A DNA stretch of 64,000 nucleotides from Iris pallida (Eukaryota > Streptophyta > Magnoliopsida > Asparagales > Iridaceae): NCBI GenBank assembly GCA_029216955.1, contig JANAVB010004124.1, positions 1-64,000 of the forward strand. Direction: 5' to 3'. Below are positions 11,506 to 24,240 of the stretch, in pieces (positions within the stretch are counted from its first letter, which is position 1; the number at the start of each line of letters is the position of its first letter). The notes under the pieces are model-generated. The model was not told the DNA's origin and searched no databases. It saw nothing but the letters and a program-made list of their open reading frames with translations. Made by a program: the position numbers and the translations under genes.

Positions 11506-11523
11506 TCCCTAGCAGAGTCGCCA
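11506..11523 (-). other. T1 primer-binding site
   Basis: On the minus strand the sequence TGGCGACTCTGCTAGGGA lies three bases past the LTR end. From memory it resembles the TGGCGACTC... primer-binding sites of Tat/Ogre elements, usually assigned to tRNA-Arg. It fixes the LTR/internal border at 11526/11527. T2 has lost the equivalent site through rearrangement. Confidence 0.75.
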
Positions 11524-11526
11524 TCG

Positions 11527-12518
11527 TGTTTGCCATAAATATCAAGCATAACAAAATTATAAATAAATTGAACTTGATTGCAAACTCGTTTGTACAAGAG
11601 AAAGCCTAGAAATAAATCATAGAAAACAATCTAAGTACAATTGTTCAGTTTTGATTCTGGGGGGTGACATTAGAGGCTCGGGAAAGTGTAACAACTTGCC
11701 TTACTCCTTGGACTCTCTGACGCTCTCCTTGCTCTCGAAGAAATTGCCCTTCGTAGGTTACCAGCCTTGGATTGCCAGCCATTTGCCTGGGTATGGTACC
11801 CTGCTAGTATTTTCTGCAATAGCAGATTTTTAGGCCACATAAAGGGCCACGTGGCCACGTGTCTCTCACAACGCACGAAGACTTGATCTCGGGCTGCCAG
11901 CTGGTGGGGGTTGTTGAGATTTTGTTGTAGCGAATCTGGATGGTTGAGACTTGGTCAGCCTGCCACGTGTCTATCGTAAGATAGGATCAGTCTGCTTGAG
12001 TCATTTTGAGCCGCATAGGCCATTCATAGTTCGGCCATGCTGGGCCGCATAAGACTCATGCGGCAGTCTTCCTTAGTCTGCATGTAGTTTGGGGACTTTT
12101 GAACCGTATAGGTTCTATATTCTGGGCCGCATAAAGCTCATGCGGCTCAGATTGCAGTTACCCTTGGCCGCATAAAGTACATAGATTGAGCCGCATAAGT
12201 TTTATGTGGCTCGGGTTGCAGTCCTTTTGGCCGTATGGCCATGTCCAGTCTAATCATGTCTTATCTTTTTTTTGTCAAAGTGTCAGAGTTTGTCAGCTTT
12301 ATCAGACCAGAGTTTATCAGCTTTATCAGAAGGATTGATCAGCTTGGCCGCATGAGCAACTATTATCTCTGCGGCTCAAAAGTCAGTCTGGTGACAATGG
12401 GACGCAGGGGGCGTGCTGAGTCTGTCATGCGGCTCTTCTTTATGTGGGTCAATCTGTTCCAGGGTACTCATGCGGTCAGTTGTGATCCGCATGATCCTCA
12501 TATTTTCATGCTTCTACA
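11527..12518 (-). mobile_element. T1 5' LTR (992 bp)
   Basis: On the plus strand it runs from TGTTTGCC next to the primer-binding site to CATGCTTCTACA at 12518. Both ends match the T2 LTRs (25248-26709, 37973-39458). The part near 11575-11720 is well conserved with them (ACAA...AAAGCCTAG, CTAAGTAC(A/G)ATTGTT, GGCTCGGGAAAG). The U3 side (12000-12510) is packed with GCCGCATGAG-type motifs, and CCACGTG(T/G) G-boxes lie at 11847-11863 and 11962-11971. It is shorter than the T2 LTRs by about 470 bp. Confidence 0.8.
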
Positions 12519-12996
12519 GGTGGAAAGTACGCTCCTTAATAGAGACAACCAAATCTCTATCGGGAAGATGAGTTCCATTCAGAACAAACCTTCCATGCAA
12601 AAGGGCATTATGCCTACTCCAAAGAGATCATGGCAGGATCTACCAACCTTATGTATTTCAAGATTCTGACGAGGCAAACTACTAGTATCTCAAGTAGATA
12701 CACAAGAAACTCCCCTATCAGACTTGCGCACCTAATCAACAGGTGACAATTTGGCTCAACCTCGGGAAATCATAATATTCATCAAGCAAAACCCGTACCA
12801 GTTGCTAACTTACACCAGAGGAAGAATGCTGAGGTAAAAGATCCTATGACTTATGCTAAACAGCTTAGCACGTCCTTATACACTCAAGGTACAGGACATC
12901 TCAGGAACATGAACCATGTCCTGAATATCATTAAGGACTACGTTCCTGCAACTTCTACCCGTCTTGTTAGCGACCTCCGTGAACTCTTAATACAGA
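12519..12996 (+). pseudogene. T3 leader / gag N-terminal region (part 1)
   Basis: Sequence between the T1 LTR end and element A. It resumes at 22421 after A; the 5 bp ACAGA at 12992-12996 is repeated at 22421-22425. No long frame survives. Fragments such as NKPSMQKGIMPTPKRSW are compatible with a basic gag N-terminus. This is assigned by position. Confidence 0.5.
12992..12996. other. Target-site duplication of element A (left)
   Basis: ACAGA directly before the left LTR; the identical ACAGA lies directly after the right LTR at 22421-22425. A 5 bp duplication is expected for LTR-retrotransposon integration. Confidence 0.9.
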
Positions 12997-14857
12997 TGTC
13001 ACGACCCGTACCCTAAAGTAATAGCACGAGAAGTGGGTACGTCCAGCCTACGCCGCAGTGTCGGCGGTAGAACGCTGTCCTAGGTCTCATGCATCTAACA
13101 ATATAAGGCTAAGCATTTTATACTCCCGAATGGGGGTGACATAGTAGAATGTAAACTCAATCACATCTAAGGTAGAGCATAATGAAAGATAGATAAAACA
13201 TGAAATCCAAAGAGATACAGCAGATAGAAGTCTAAGTGTCTAAGATACACAAACCCAGAAATACATCTCAAAGCTCAAATACAGTAATCCATAAATACAA
13301 ATCAAGATAACTGAAATAAGCTATGAGCAAAACCCGAGCAATCTATACAACCTCTACTGTGTCTCCTCTAGGCTAGCAGGCAATCTCCAGGCTATCTGTA
13401 AAATTTATCAACAAGTCCAGTCAGGACAGGAGCGAGCACACTACATCTCAACAAATAATAGCAGTTAGAAAATATAATCATGCAGTAAAGTAAGATACAT
13501 GAACTGAAGAAACAGTATATAAACAGAGAGAGAACTGTAATAGAAATATCTACTATAATAGAGAACTAACAGTGGCTAGTAAGTCAGAGTATAATATAGA
13601 CATGTAAATGGCATATGAGATTCTGATGAGACACTACGGAGTGATTCTGATAAGATACTACTTGGGTATTATTCACATGTCTACTTGTACTCCCTCGTAC
13701 CCCCAATCAATACACAAGGATCCAGCCAGGTTATGTTATGATTCCATACAATGGCCCACAAGGGGTGATACATGGTATGCCCATAAATGGGTGATTCTAG
13801 GAATGCCCATAAATGGAAGATTCAAAGAGACTTTGTGATCATGAGAGTACATATCACAAGTGATCAATTAACCATGAAGCATAGTGATACACAATGTAAT
13901 GGAAACACACAGAACATGTAGTATCCGATGCTCCTGAAGGATAACATCTCAAGAAGGGATCCATATAGTACCAATCCGTGTGACCAACGTGACAGTATCA
14001 AGTAAAGTAATTTAAAGCAGGAAAATAATTCTAAACAGGATATGAAATGATCAGAGAATGTACTCGCCTGCTATCTGAATGTCCAAAGAAAATGTACTGA
14101 CCGAGGAGAGGTGTCTGGCTCCTATTAGAACAGCACAAGTCACAACAAGTCCAAAATGGTAAAATAAAGCTCTACTATGCATTCTACATGATTCTAGGTC
14201 ATTCTAGGTCAAAGTCAACTCTTGGTCAACTCTGGTCAACTGTACTAGTCAAATTAGGTTAACTAGGTAGTACTAGGTCTAAACCTAGACTAACAAGTCT
14301 CATTAGGCCTAACCAAGCCTAGACTAACACTCACACAAAATCACAAAGCTAAACAAGTTATCAAACACACATTACATATATATTCATATATTTATTACAA
14401 GCAAGGTGCATAAAGACAAGGAGTGAGTGATACATGAATGTTGATATGGAAATGCGTACATAGCAGTACAATGTGTTCAAGTGTGAGGGTATTATGTTAG
14501 AAGGATAACATTTAGCAAGGGTTCATTGTGTCATATAGAAGAAATAATATGTAAAGCATAGGTTTAGCATGTGTGTGTGGGGTGTTAATTATAACAAAAG
14601 GGTTTATTTATACATCAAAGGGTTTACTCATAACAGTAAGTAGGTTTTATATGTATTCATGTTTGGGGTTACTGTCAACATGTAGAAGGGGTTTTTAACA
14701 TATGAACATGGTGCTAAGTGCTAATATGGCATCATACATTCCTATCATGTTGGCATTCATATATAGCATACATTCATACTTAATTACGTTACTTACTTAC
14801 ATATGGATACTTGCATACATGTTTCAATACCTTGCATTACCCACATGCTTGTATTTC

Positions 14858-14902
14858 ATCCATCCATTCATTCATTCATTCATTCATTCATTCATTCATT
14901 CA
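14858..14902. repeat. CATT microsatellite in element A 3' LTR
   Basis: About ten tandem ATTC units. The matching site in the other LTR (20797-20840) has fewer units and a GCATT interruption. This shows slippage since insertion, when both LTRs were identical. Confidence 0.9.
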
Positions 14903-16199
14903 TGCACCTATACATACATATTTGAATACATTATATACTTTCATACATTATATCATTTATGTATATTATATTATATTACATTCTCTTAACACACATACAC
15001 ATATATATATATACACATGCATACATACATATTTGTACATACAAGGATACACAAAATGCATATGTCGTATAGTAATCTTCTACTTAAAATAAATACTGTA
15101 CAAATTAAGCATTTGTTAAATTCTAGGATTAAAGTATGTTATAGATCTTTGTGTTAGCTTTCCGAAACTTTAAACGGATCGCATTTTCGTGTCCGAAAGC
15201 TCCCGGAATCGCAAAAACACCGAAACGCGTTCGTCTTTCGTATAGTTGACACTCAAATAATTTTATAGAAAGTTTCAGATTGAATTTGGATTATTAAAAA
15301 TATATTTGGAAATCTAACTTCTATACGGTTCTTTTAAAAAAACGAAAGATAAATCAGATTTCTAAGCTAAAAGTTATGACATTTCTAAGTTGCTATTGCT
15401 ACTAAAAACGTGGATAAATATTATGACGAATTTAGGTAGTTTGAGACAAAAGAAACACAAGTATAACATAATATATCAAGAACTCACTCTCTGCACTAAT
15501 ATATATATAAGACACTATAGAATACATCTCCAATGCAAAAATATGAGATTAGACATGTAATAATTCATTCATACATAACAACAACACATAGTGTGTCCAA
15601 ATTTGGGGTTTTCCCACATGGACACAACCACAACACAAAGGACACTCCTATGACCTCCAAATGGACACAAATGGACATACAACCATGGGGGTCATTTCTA
15701 TGGGTTCAAAATATTTCTATATGCATGTAGGGATGGATTAGAGGAGAGATTATACCTTCCGAAAGAGAGATTCAAAGGAAAATCTTTCCGACACGACACG
15801 ACACGTAGAGATTCTAAAAGGACACGAACGAGCTCCGAATCCTCCCAAACTTGGCTAGCACCCTCTAATTATGGAGTAGAGGAGAAATAAAGAAGATTTG
15901 GTGGAAGAAGGGGTTGATTTGGAGATGAAATCAATGGAGGTTCATCTCTAAATTAATTTGGAGAAGAACAAGAGAGAGAAAGTGGATGAAAACAAATGAA
16001 TGATGGAGTGACTCACTCCTTATCCCCCTATAGGTGGCTGCCCAAAAAGTGTGAGGTGTCTCCTATTTGAATATCCAAAATGCCCTCCACTAATCTATTT
16101 GATTTAAATTAGGAATGGGTTAAAGGTTGAGGTCAATTTAGTCTAGTTTTAAGTCTCTAATTAAACTAAATCTATCCATAAATAATTAGTCTAACTACT

Positions 16200-16262
16200 A
16201 ACTAAAATTAATATCATGTGGACTAAAATTAATATCATGTGGACTAAAATTAATATCATGTG
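16200..16262. repeat. 21 bp minisatellite, three copies
   Basis: ACTAAAATTAATATCATGTGG occurs three times here and only twice at 22153-22199 in the partner LTR. One unit was gained or lost after insertion. Confidence 0.9.
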
Positions 16263-16494
16263 GGCCATGTCTAACTAGTGTGGGTCCCACTGGAGTCAAA
16301 CTCCCCCTGGGTCCCCGTTTCAAGTCGGATTGAGTTGAAATTCGAACCCGAATCAAATAATCCCAAAACAATATCATAAATAATAAAATAAATTTCAACC
16401 CCATAATAATATCATAAATAATAAAATAAATTTCAAAAATATTCAAAATGTAAAATGACAAAAATACCCCTATTTCTGAAAACTGGGGGTGACA

Positions 16495-18936
16495 AATCTA
16501 TCCACCTTAAAAAAATTTCGTCCTCGAAATTAAAATGTGCATACTCCTTCTAGGTCAAACCCCCACAATCAAAGTCTCAGAACTTAAACAATCATACGAT
16601 TTAAAAGGATGACATACAGGGTCATGGCATACGATGGTAGTGAAAGTCTCATCTAGGTATACTAGTCATGCTAAACCAAAACGGTCATAGGGTATCAAAA
16701 CACAAGCAATCTAGGGTGCTAAACTAGAACAGATACAGAAATAACAATCATCAAGACTGTAAGGCAGTCTACCATCCTATATGAAAACTGGTACTTATCA
16801 AAATAAAATAAAGTTAACTATCATTTATCTAATAAGGGGTACTATTCAAGAAAATCAAAATTAAAAGTTAAAGAATGAAAGCCAATTGCATGGAAATCCA
16901 ATCACAATATATTTATATATATAGCGTTAGAGAGGAAAAAGCTAGCATTATGTACAAGTTATGTAGTTCGTGTGTGTATGGGTGTATGTGGACATGTTCA
17001 TATGGTTAGATAATAGGAGTGTGTGTATGTGAAATATACATGAAAGTGCATAGGAGGAGTTGGGTTTCAAACAATAACTATCAAGTTACACTAATCATGG
17101 CATATTGGTTAAACAATCTACAATACACAACTCATTTGCTCATAACATGCATGGATAACCATGTATATATGTATATATAAAGAGGTAGAGATTTAGTTAT
17201 GTATCTATATACATTATAACATGTATGCATAAACTCTATATATATCTATATAGATATATGAACATAACATAGAGAGGAAGGGTTAGGTTACATGGCAGTG
17301 TATACTGTTAGAGTGTGGGTGTCACTACACAGGGTTATAGCTTTAGTAATGAAAGGTTAGACCCAGTTTTAGTTCAGCATTTACATACAAGAATCTGAAA
17401 TAAGCTAACATTTAAACCAGTATAATATTAACCAACCCAATGTTTATCACAACCTAACAAGTAAGAGTATAAACCTAACATCATATCCCTACATACAACA
17501 ATGTATATAGCTCCAAAATATTACTTTTTTTAAAAAACATCAAATTGAACTAAACATTTAGAATCCAGTATTAAGGATTAATATGCACATAGTCTTAGAT
17601 TTGACAAAACCCTATGTATAACATACATGTGCAGTGATGTAAACAAACTAATAACATGAAATTTATATTTGAATTACAAATTTTAACTGAAAATGCAGAG
17701 AACCAGTCTCTGTTACTGTACTGTATTAGAAATATTGGGGTTTTGAAAATTTAAACATCAACAACATATTAATATGTATTTAGATAGGTTGGAAATTAAT
17801 GTGTAGCATGCATACGTGTCAGACAAAGAGTCTGTGTCCACTATCTATATTCTCATGTCCCAATATAAAAATTAAATTCTACGTCAAGACCAATATTTAG
17901 ATTCCTACCAAGATTGCAAAGTAGGTGATTGACGTAATCAAGACAGTTTTATTTTATTATTATTTAATACAAGAATAATAGCAAGAAAGTAATAACGATA
18001 AATCTGTTTTGCTTATTTGTTTAAAGAAGGAACCATTTTGAAACCCAGAACTATAATATCAATTACAAGATAAGGTCTAGCAAAATCATCGGTTCATTGT
18101 ATTAAGAAAAAACTCAAGCAAGAAGTTACACAAGAGTTTATAAAAACAACTAAACCTACTCCTAAGTTAAATAATGAGAAGAAAAACAAAACAAACAAAT
18201 AATAATTTTTTTGAAGGACTGGAACAAAAGTAGAGAAAACATGTTCAAAAATATTTAAGGTACAATCTGATAATCATATGCGTCTATCCAAAATCATGGT
18301 ACTCTAAATTCTCGTCATACTAGCAAGCAAGGCTACGATAATCACAGAGTCCTCGACTTAGGTACATACCTCTAGAATCATGGTATTTAAAATTTTCGCG
18401 ATGCCGCTAGCTTGGCTACAAAAACCTTAAATTTCCACACCCGAAAAATATATCCAAAATCAGACTATATGTCCTCACCATGCTGGCTAATGTGACTGTA
18501 GAAGACTAGATTCCATAACTTAGATGACCTAGCCCATATGATTTCATCTTGACAAAAATTAAATTAAATCAACAATGGATAACCAAAAATCAAATTTATC
18601 AACGAACATCAAGATTCAAAACTGAACAATAATCCATCAAATCATATAAATACAAACTCGGATGCAACAGCTAACAACAAGATTCAAAACTCCACAATCA
18701 TCATCAAAATCAAGTTCAACAACAGAAAGTAAATATAAATCAAATCAAGGGAAGAAGAGTTTTTTAAATCGAAGTTAAAATAAGATTCTCAAGGGTCGTC
18801 CCAGAATCTCTCAAGAAATCCTAATCGTGATTGAGTACCTTCAAAAATATATCCTAATTCTACTGCAGGCAGTAGTGGTACTCTAGTTCGAATACCACTA
18901 CACAAACTCGACCTGCATGGGCCACCACTAAAAATA
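16495..18936 (-). other. Element A interior, non-coding
   Basis: AT-rich sequence without any long frame or recognisable gag/pol remnant. Its minus-strand 3' end (16495-16535) keeps TTTCGAGGACGAAATTT followed by the purine tract AAGGTGGATAG, a probable second-strand primer. Its 5' end (18910-18927) holds the candidate primer-binding block. I see nothing else functional in the middle (16600-18800). Confidence 0.7.
18910..18927 (-). other. Element A candidate primer-binding site
   Basis: Minus strand TGGTGGCCCATGCAGGTC, nine bases past the LTR end. The same block, with the same T-rich spacer, follows LTR1 of element B (49552-49569). It begins TGG, as any tRNA-CCA-primed site must, but I cannot name the tRNA. 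Confidence 0.55.
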
Positions 18937-21900
18937 TGTCACGACCTGTACCCTAAAGTAAGGGCACGAGAAGTGGGTACGTCCAGCCTACGCCGCAGTA
19001 TCGACGGTAGAACGCTGGCCTAGGTCTCATGCATCTAACAGTATAAGGCTAAGCATTTTATACTCCCCGAATGGGGGTGACATAGTAGAATATAAACTCA
19101 ATCACATCTAAGGTAGAGCATAATGGAAGATAGATAAAACATGAAATCCAAAAGAGATACATCAGATAGAAGTCTAAGTGTCTAAGATACACAAACCCAG
19201 AAATACATCTCAAAGCTCAAATACAGTAATCCATAAATACAACTCAAGACAACTGAAAATAAGCTATGAACAAAACCCTAGCTATCTATACAACCTCTAC
19301 TGTGTCTCCTCTAGGCTAGCAGGCAATCTCCAGGCTATATGTAAAATTTATCAACCGGTCCAGTCAGGACAGGAGCGAGCACAGTACATCTCAACAAATA
19401 ATAGCAGGTTAGAAAATATAATCATACAGTAAAGTAAGATACATGAACTGAAGAAATACAGTTTGTAAACAGAGAGAAAGAACTGTAATAGAAATATTAC
19501 TATAATAGAGAACTAACAGTGGCTAATGAGTCAGAGTATAATATAGACATGTAAATGGCATAGGAGATTCTGATGAGACACTACGGAGTGATTCTGATGA
19601 GATACTACTTGGGTATTATTCACATGTCTAGTTGTACTCCCCCGTACCCCCAATCAATATACAAGGATCCAGCCAGGTTATGTTATGATTCCATGCAATG
19701 GCCCACAAGGGGTGATACATGGTATGCCCATAAATGGGTGATTCTAGGAATGCCCATAAATGGGAGATTCAAGGAGACTCTGTGATCATGAGAGTACATG
19801 TCACAAGTGATCAATGAACCATGAAGCATAGTGATACACAATGTAAGTGAAACGCACAGAACATGTAGTATCCGATGCTCCTGAAGGATAACATCTCAAG
19901 AAGGGATCCATATAATACCAATCCGTGTGACCAATGTGACAGTATCAAGTAAAGTAATTTAAAGTAGGAAAATAATTCTAAACATGATATGAAATGATCA
20001 GAGAATATACTCGCCTGCTATCTGAATTTTCAAAGAAAATGTACTGACTGAGGAGAAGTGTCTAGCTCCTATTTAGAACAGTACAAGTCACAACAAGTCC
20101 AAAATGGTAAAATAAAGCTCTACTATGCATTCTACATGATTCTAGGTTATTCTAGGTTAAAGTCAACTCTTGGTCAACTCTGGTCAACCGTACTAATCAA
20201 ATTAGGTTAACTAGGTAGTACTAGGTCTAAACCTAGACTAACAAGTCTCATTAGGCCTAACCAAGCCTAGACTAACACTCACACAAAATCACAAAGCTAC
20301 ACAAGTTATCAAACACACATTACATATATATTCATATATTTTTATTAGAAGCAAGGTGCATAAAGACAAGGAGTGAGTGATACATGAATATTGATATGGC
20401 AATGTGTACATAGCAGTACAATGTGTTCAAGTGTGAGGATTATGTTACAAGGATAAATTTAGCAAGGGTTCATTGTGTCACATAGAAGAAATAACATGTA
20501 AAGCATAGGTTTAGCATGTGTGTGTGGGTGTTAATATAATAAAAGGGTTTATTTATACATCAAAGGGTTTACTCATAACAGTAAGTAGGTTTTATGTGTA
20601 TTAATGCTTGGGATTACTGTCAACATGTAGAAGGGGGTTTTAACATATGAACATGGTGCTAAGTGCTAATATGGCATCATACATTCTATCATGTTGGCAT
20701 TCATATATAGCTACTTTCATACTTAATTATGTTACTTACTTACATATGGATACTTGCATACATGTTTCATATCTTGCATTACCCACATGCTTGCATTTCA
20801 TCCATTCATTCATGCATTGCATTGCATTCATTCATTCATGCACCTATACATACATATTTGAATACAATATATACTTTCATACATTATATCATTTATGCAT
20901 ACTCTATATTATATTACATTCTCTTAACACACACACACACATATATATATACACATGCATACATACATATTTGTACATACAAGGATACACAAAATGCATA
21001 TGTCGTATAGTAATCTTCTACTTAAAATCAATACTGTATAATTAAGCATTCATTAAATTCTAGGATTAAAGTATGTTATAGATCTTTGTGTTAGCTTTCC
21101 GAAACTTTAAACGGATCACATTTTCGTGTCTGGAAGCTCCCGGAATCGCAAAAACACCGAAACGCGTTCGTCTTTCGTACAGCTGACACTCAAATAATTT
21201 TACAAAAAGTTTCATAACGAATTTGGCTTATTAAAATATATATATTTGGAAAGATAACTTCTATACGGTTCTTTTAAAAAATGGGAGGTAAATCGGAGTT
21301 TTAAGCTAAAAGTTATGACATTTCTTTGCTATTGCTACTAAAAACGTGGATGAATATTATGACGAATTTATGTAGTTTGAGACAAAAAAAACACAAGTAT
21401 ATAACATAATATATCAAGAACTCACTCTCTACACTAATATATATATATATATATATGAGACACTATAGAACACATCTGCAATACAAAAATATGAGATTAA
21501 ACATGTAATAATTCATTCATACATAACAACAACACATAGTGTCCAAATTTGGGGTTTTCCATATGGACACAACCACAACACAAAGGACACTCTATGACCT
21601 CCAAATGGACACGAAATGGACACAAATGGAGATACAACCATGGGGGTCATTTCTATGGGTTCAAAATATTCCTATATGCATGTAGGGATGGATTAGAGGA
21701 GATATTATACCTTCGGAAGAGAGATTCAAAGGAAAATCCTTCCGACACGACACCGACACGTAGAGATTCTAAAAGGACACGAACGAGCTCCGAATCCTTC
21801 CAAACTTGGCTAGCCCCCTCTAACTATGGAGTAGAGGAGAAATGAAGAAGATTTGGTAGAAGAAGGGGTTGATTTGGAGATGAAATAAATGGAGGTTCAT

Positions 21901-22420
21901 CTCTAAATTAATTTAGGGAAGAACAAGAGAGAGAAGTGGATGAAAACAATGAATGAAGGAGTGGCTCACTCCTTATCCCCCCTATAGGTGGCTGCCCAAA
22001 AAGTGTGAGGTGTCCCCTATTTGAATGTCCAAAATGCCCTCCACTAATCTATTTGATTTAAATTAGGAATGGGTTAAAGGTTGAGGTCAATTTAGTCTAG
22101 TTTTAAGTCTCCAATTAAACTAAACCTATCCATAAATAATTAGTCTAACTACTAACTAAAATTAATATCATGTGGACTAAAATTAATATCATGTGGGCCA
22201 TGTCTAACTAGTGTGGGTCCCACTAGAGTCAAATACCCCCGGGTTCCGTTTCAAGTCGGATTGAGTTGAAATTCGAACCCGACTCAAATAACCCCAAAAC
22301 AATATCATAATAATAAAAAAAATTTCAACCCCAAAATAATATCATAAATAATAAAATAAATTTCAAAAATATTCAAAAATAAAATGAAAAATACCCCTAT
22401 TTCTGAAAACTGGGGTGACA
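18937..22420 (-). mobile_element. Element A 5' LTR (3484 bp)
   Basis: Partner of 12997-16494; begins TGTCACGACC and ends GGGGTGACA. The next five bases, ACAGA, complete the target-site duplication. As the 5' LTR it would carry the active promoter on the minus strand. I see no convincing TATA box and do not assign one. Confidence 0.9.
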
Positions 22421-24240
22421 ACAGAAGCAGAAGGTTGCAAATCTATCCCGTCCAGCGGTGGTCCAACAATAAGAACATCATTGCAACCACCATCATGAAG
22501 TTGTCATCAAATGCTGCTGTCAGTCAGCCAAGTGGTCTGTCTTTGACCGTTGAATTATATAGACTCCCGAACCAATCCTAGTAGACGAAGATGAACTTCT
22601 CTGTGCTTCTTCTGTCAATATGGCATCTCGAACACTGGAGGTGGAAAACGTCCAAGACGTAATGCGTCCCGTAATCCTAGTCAACAATACTTAGATCGAT
22701 TCATGAATCCGGTGAAGGAGTATACCAATATACTAGATAAAAAAGCCGAGACACAATCGGTCAAAGGAATCTTCTTGATTCAAAACAAGATTCTTCATTC
22801 AAAAAGATATCCCTATCACCTATTCTGGAGATAGTTCTTTATGTGACTTTGACGCTGACAGTGAAAGTTCTGAAAGGACCATTCTTTCTACTAGCTCGTC
22901 TTCAAAGGCTAGAGAAGTGACTGTTTATGCTGTCACAGAAGATCAAGATACCTCCACTTTTCCAGTCAAGAGCAGAGAATTACTTCTTCGGAGGCTAGTT
23001 TGAAGAACATGACTGAGATAATGGCAGACATGCTTACTGTGATTACGGCACAACATAAAGTTCTACCAGTCATGAATCTGATTCCGACTCAAGAACCTGT
23101 GATGACATCAGTTCCACCAATATTGATCTGGGGGTACATTCTCCTCACGCTGCTTCTATTCCTGCATAGGCTATTCCAAGTCAATCTGGTGCAGGGGGTG
23201 GTACTTATCATGCGGTACCCCCTCCTAACACATTGAATCAATCTACTACTCCGTAATCAACAGGAGATACCAATGAGGCCGTAAAACTTTTACGTACTCA
23301 ATTGAAGCTTTCAAACAGAAAGATGGCCTGTAGAATCTTGGGATCAAACAACCCTATCCTATAGAATAAAAGAGGTACAATTTCCTCCTAAATATAAACC
23401 CCCTACTATTATGCTATTTGATGGCAGTACATCTCCAAGTCAATACCTCAACCACTTTGAAGTAATGGCTGACCAACTTCAACCAAATGATGCTCTTCTT
23501 ACTAGAGTATTTGTGGCTGTTTAGTTGGTGCAGCATATGACTGGTATCGTAGTTTACCAGATGGGTGCATAACCACGTTCGCTAGCTTCAAACAAATATT
23601 CTTGGAACGATTTTATGAGGGAACCAATGAATGACTGTCTTCTCTCATCAAAATCAAACAACGACATAATGAACGACTGAACGTTTTATTAAACGGTTCC
23701 GCGTAAAGCACTCAAAATACCTCTCAGAACTCCAGATGCTTTAACTATAGATACATGCAAATCAAACTTGTTGCCTATAATCAACATGTGGACAAGATCA
23801 ATATAGTTCCAATATTGGCCTTCTTTCATAATGAACGTCAAAGCCGTAGAAGAAAGTGTTGACAAATTCAAGCAATTAGGCATTCAATGCCTTATCTTGA
23901 CAAAAAGAACGTGCTACACTAAATAATAATGGCCGTCGGAACAATCGCAAGAGCAAGAAGACTTTGGCCATTAACCTAAAAGGCAAAGAAGTCCTAGCCA
24001 TTAATGTAAATCAGCCAACATCTACCTCTTCAACACCACCACAACGGGCACCTCGTCCAAAAGAAGAATAATCTTTCGATGAAAATGACATCATAAGTAT
24101 CTTTGATTGCCTCATCAAGAGCAACAAACTCCAACTGCCAGAACCTAAAAGGCCCGATGAAGTTGGTAAGACCGACCATCCTAAATATTGTGTTTACCAT
24201 AGATTTATTGGACATCCAACTCGTCATGATCGACCCCTCT
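22421..24240 (+). pseudogene. T3 gag (first flank copy, decayed)
   Basis: Continues from 12996. The N-terminal region is fragmentary (about 22620-23330). The gag core at about 23380-23640 encodes, in changing frames, a PPKYKPPT-like start, an ASRYLNHFEVM-like segment, WYRSLPDGCITTFASFKQIFLERFYEG, and then a decayed C-terminal region. The Cys/His motif KYCVYHRFIGHPT (about 24185) is directly joined to the protease start; T2 has about 800 bases between these points. The stop at 24069 (TAA) reads TAC in the second copy (36789-36791). Confidence 0.7.

Larger units (their letters stand above)
966..12518 (-). mobile_element. T1: Ty3/gypsy Tat-lineage retrotransposon, minus strand, 3' LTR outside window
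   Basis: Reading right to left: 5' LTR (11527-12518), primer-binding site (11506-11523), leader with 36 bp repeats, gag, protease, RT, RNase H, a second archaeal-type RNase H, integrase, and a 3' untranslated region. The order and the double RNase H are diagnostic of the Tat (Retand/Ogre-like) lineage. The reading frame is broken by many frameshifts and stops, so the copy is dead. It is inserted in T3: the LTR end TTCTACA (12518) abuts T3 sequence, with a predicted right target-site copy GGTGG (12519-12523). The left copy is outside the window. Confidence 0.85.
12997..16494 (-). mobile_element. Element A 3' LTR (3498 bp)
   Basis: Closely similar along its length to 18937-22420. Local differences include the CATT repeat (14858-14902, longer here), the 21 bp ACTAAAATTAATATCATGTGG repeat (three copies at about 16200-16262, two in the other LTR) and many short indels. 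Islands of GTCAAC/CCTAGG inverted motifs lie at 14210-14330. Open frames at 14702-15092 run through the CATT and CATACATA simple repeats and are not genes. Confidence 0.9.
12997..22420 (-). mobile_element. A: non-autonomous giant-LTR element, minus strand
   Basis: Two direct repeats of about 3.5 kb (12997-16494 and 18937-22420) flank a 2442 bp interior without recognisable protein-coding capacity. The ends are TGTCAC...GTGACA and the 5 bp duplication ACAGA flanks both sides. On the minus strand the interior starts with a TGGTGGCCCATGCAGGTC block and ends with TTTCGAGGACGAAATTT and a purine run, as at the 3' end of Tekay/Del chromovirus pol. Inferred: a Tekay-derived element that lost gag-pol and would need proteins in trans. 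Confidence 0.85.

Noticed and set aside
14702..15092. Open frames of about 95 codons (and counterparts at 20647-21045)
   Set aside because: They run through CATT and CATACATA simple repeats in an LTR; composition is low-complexity and frames differ between the LTR copies.
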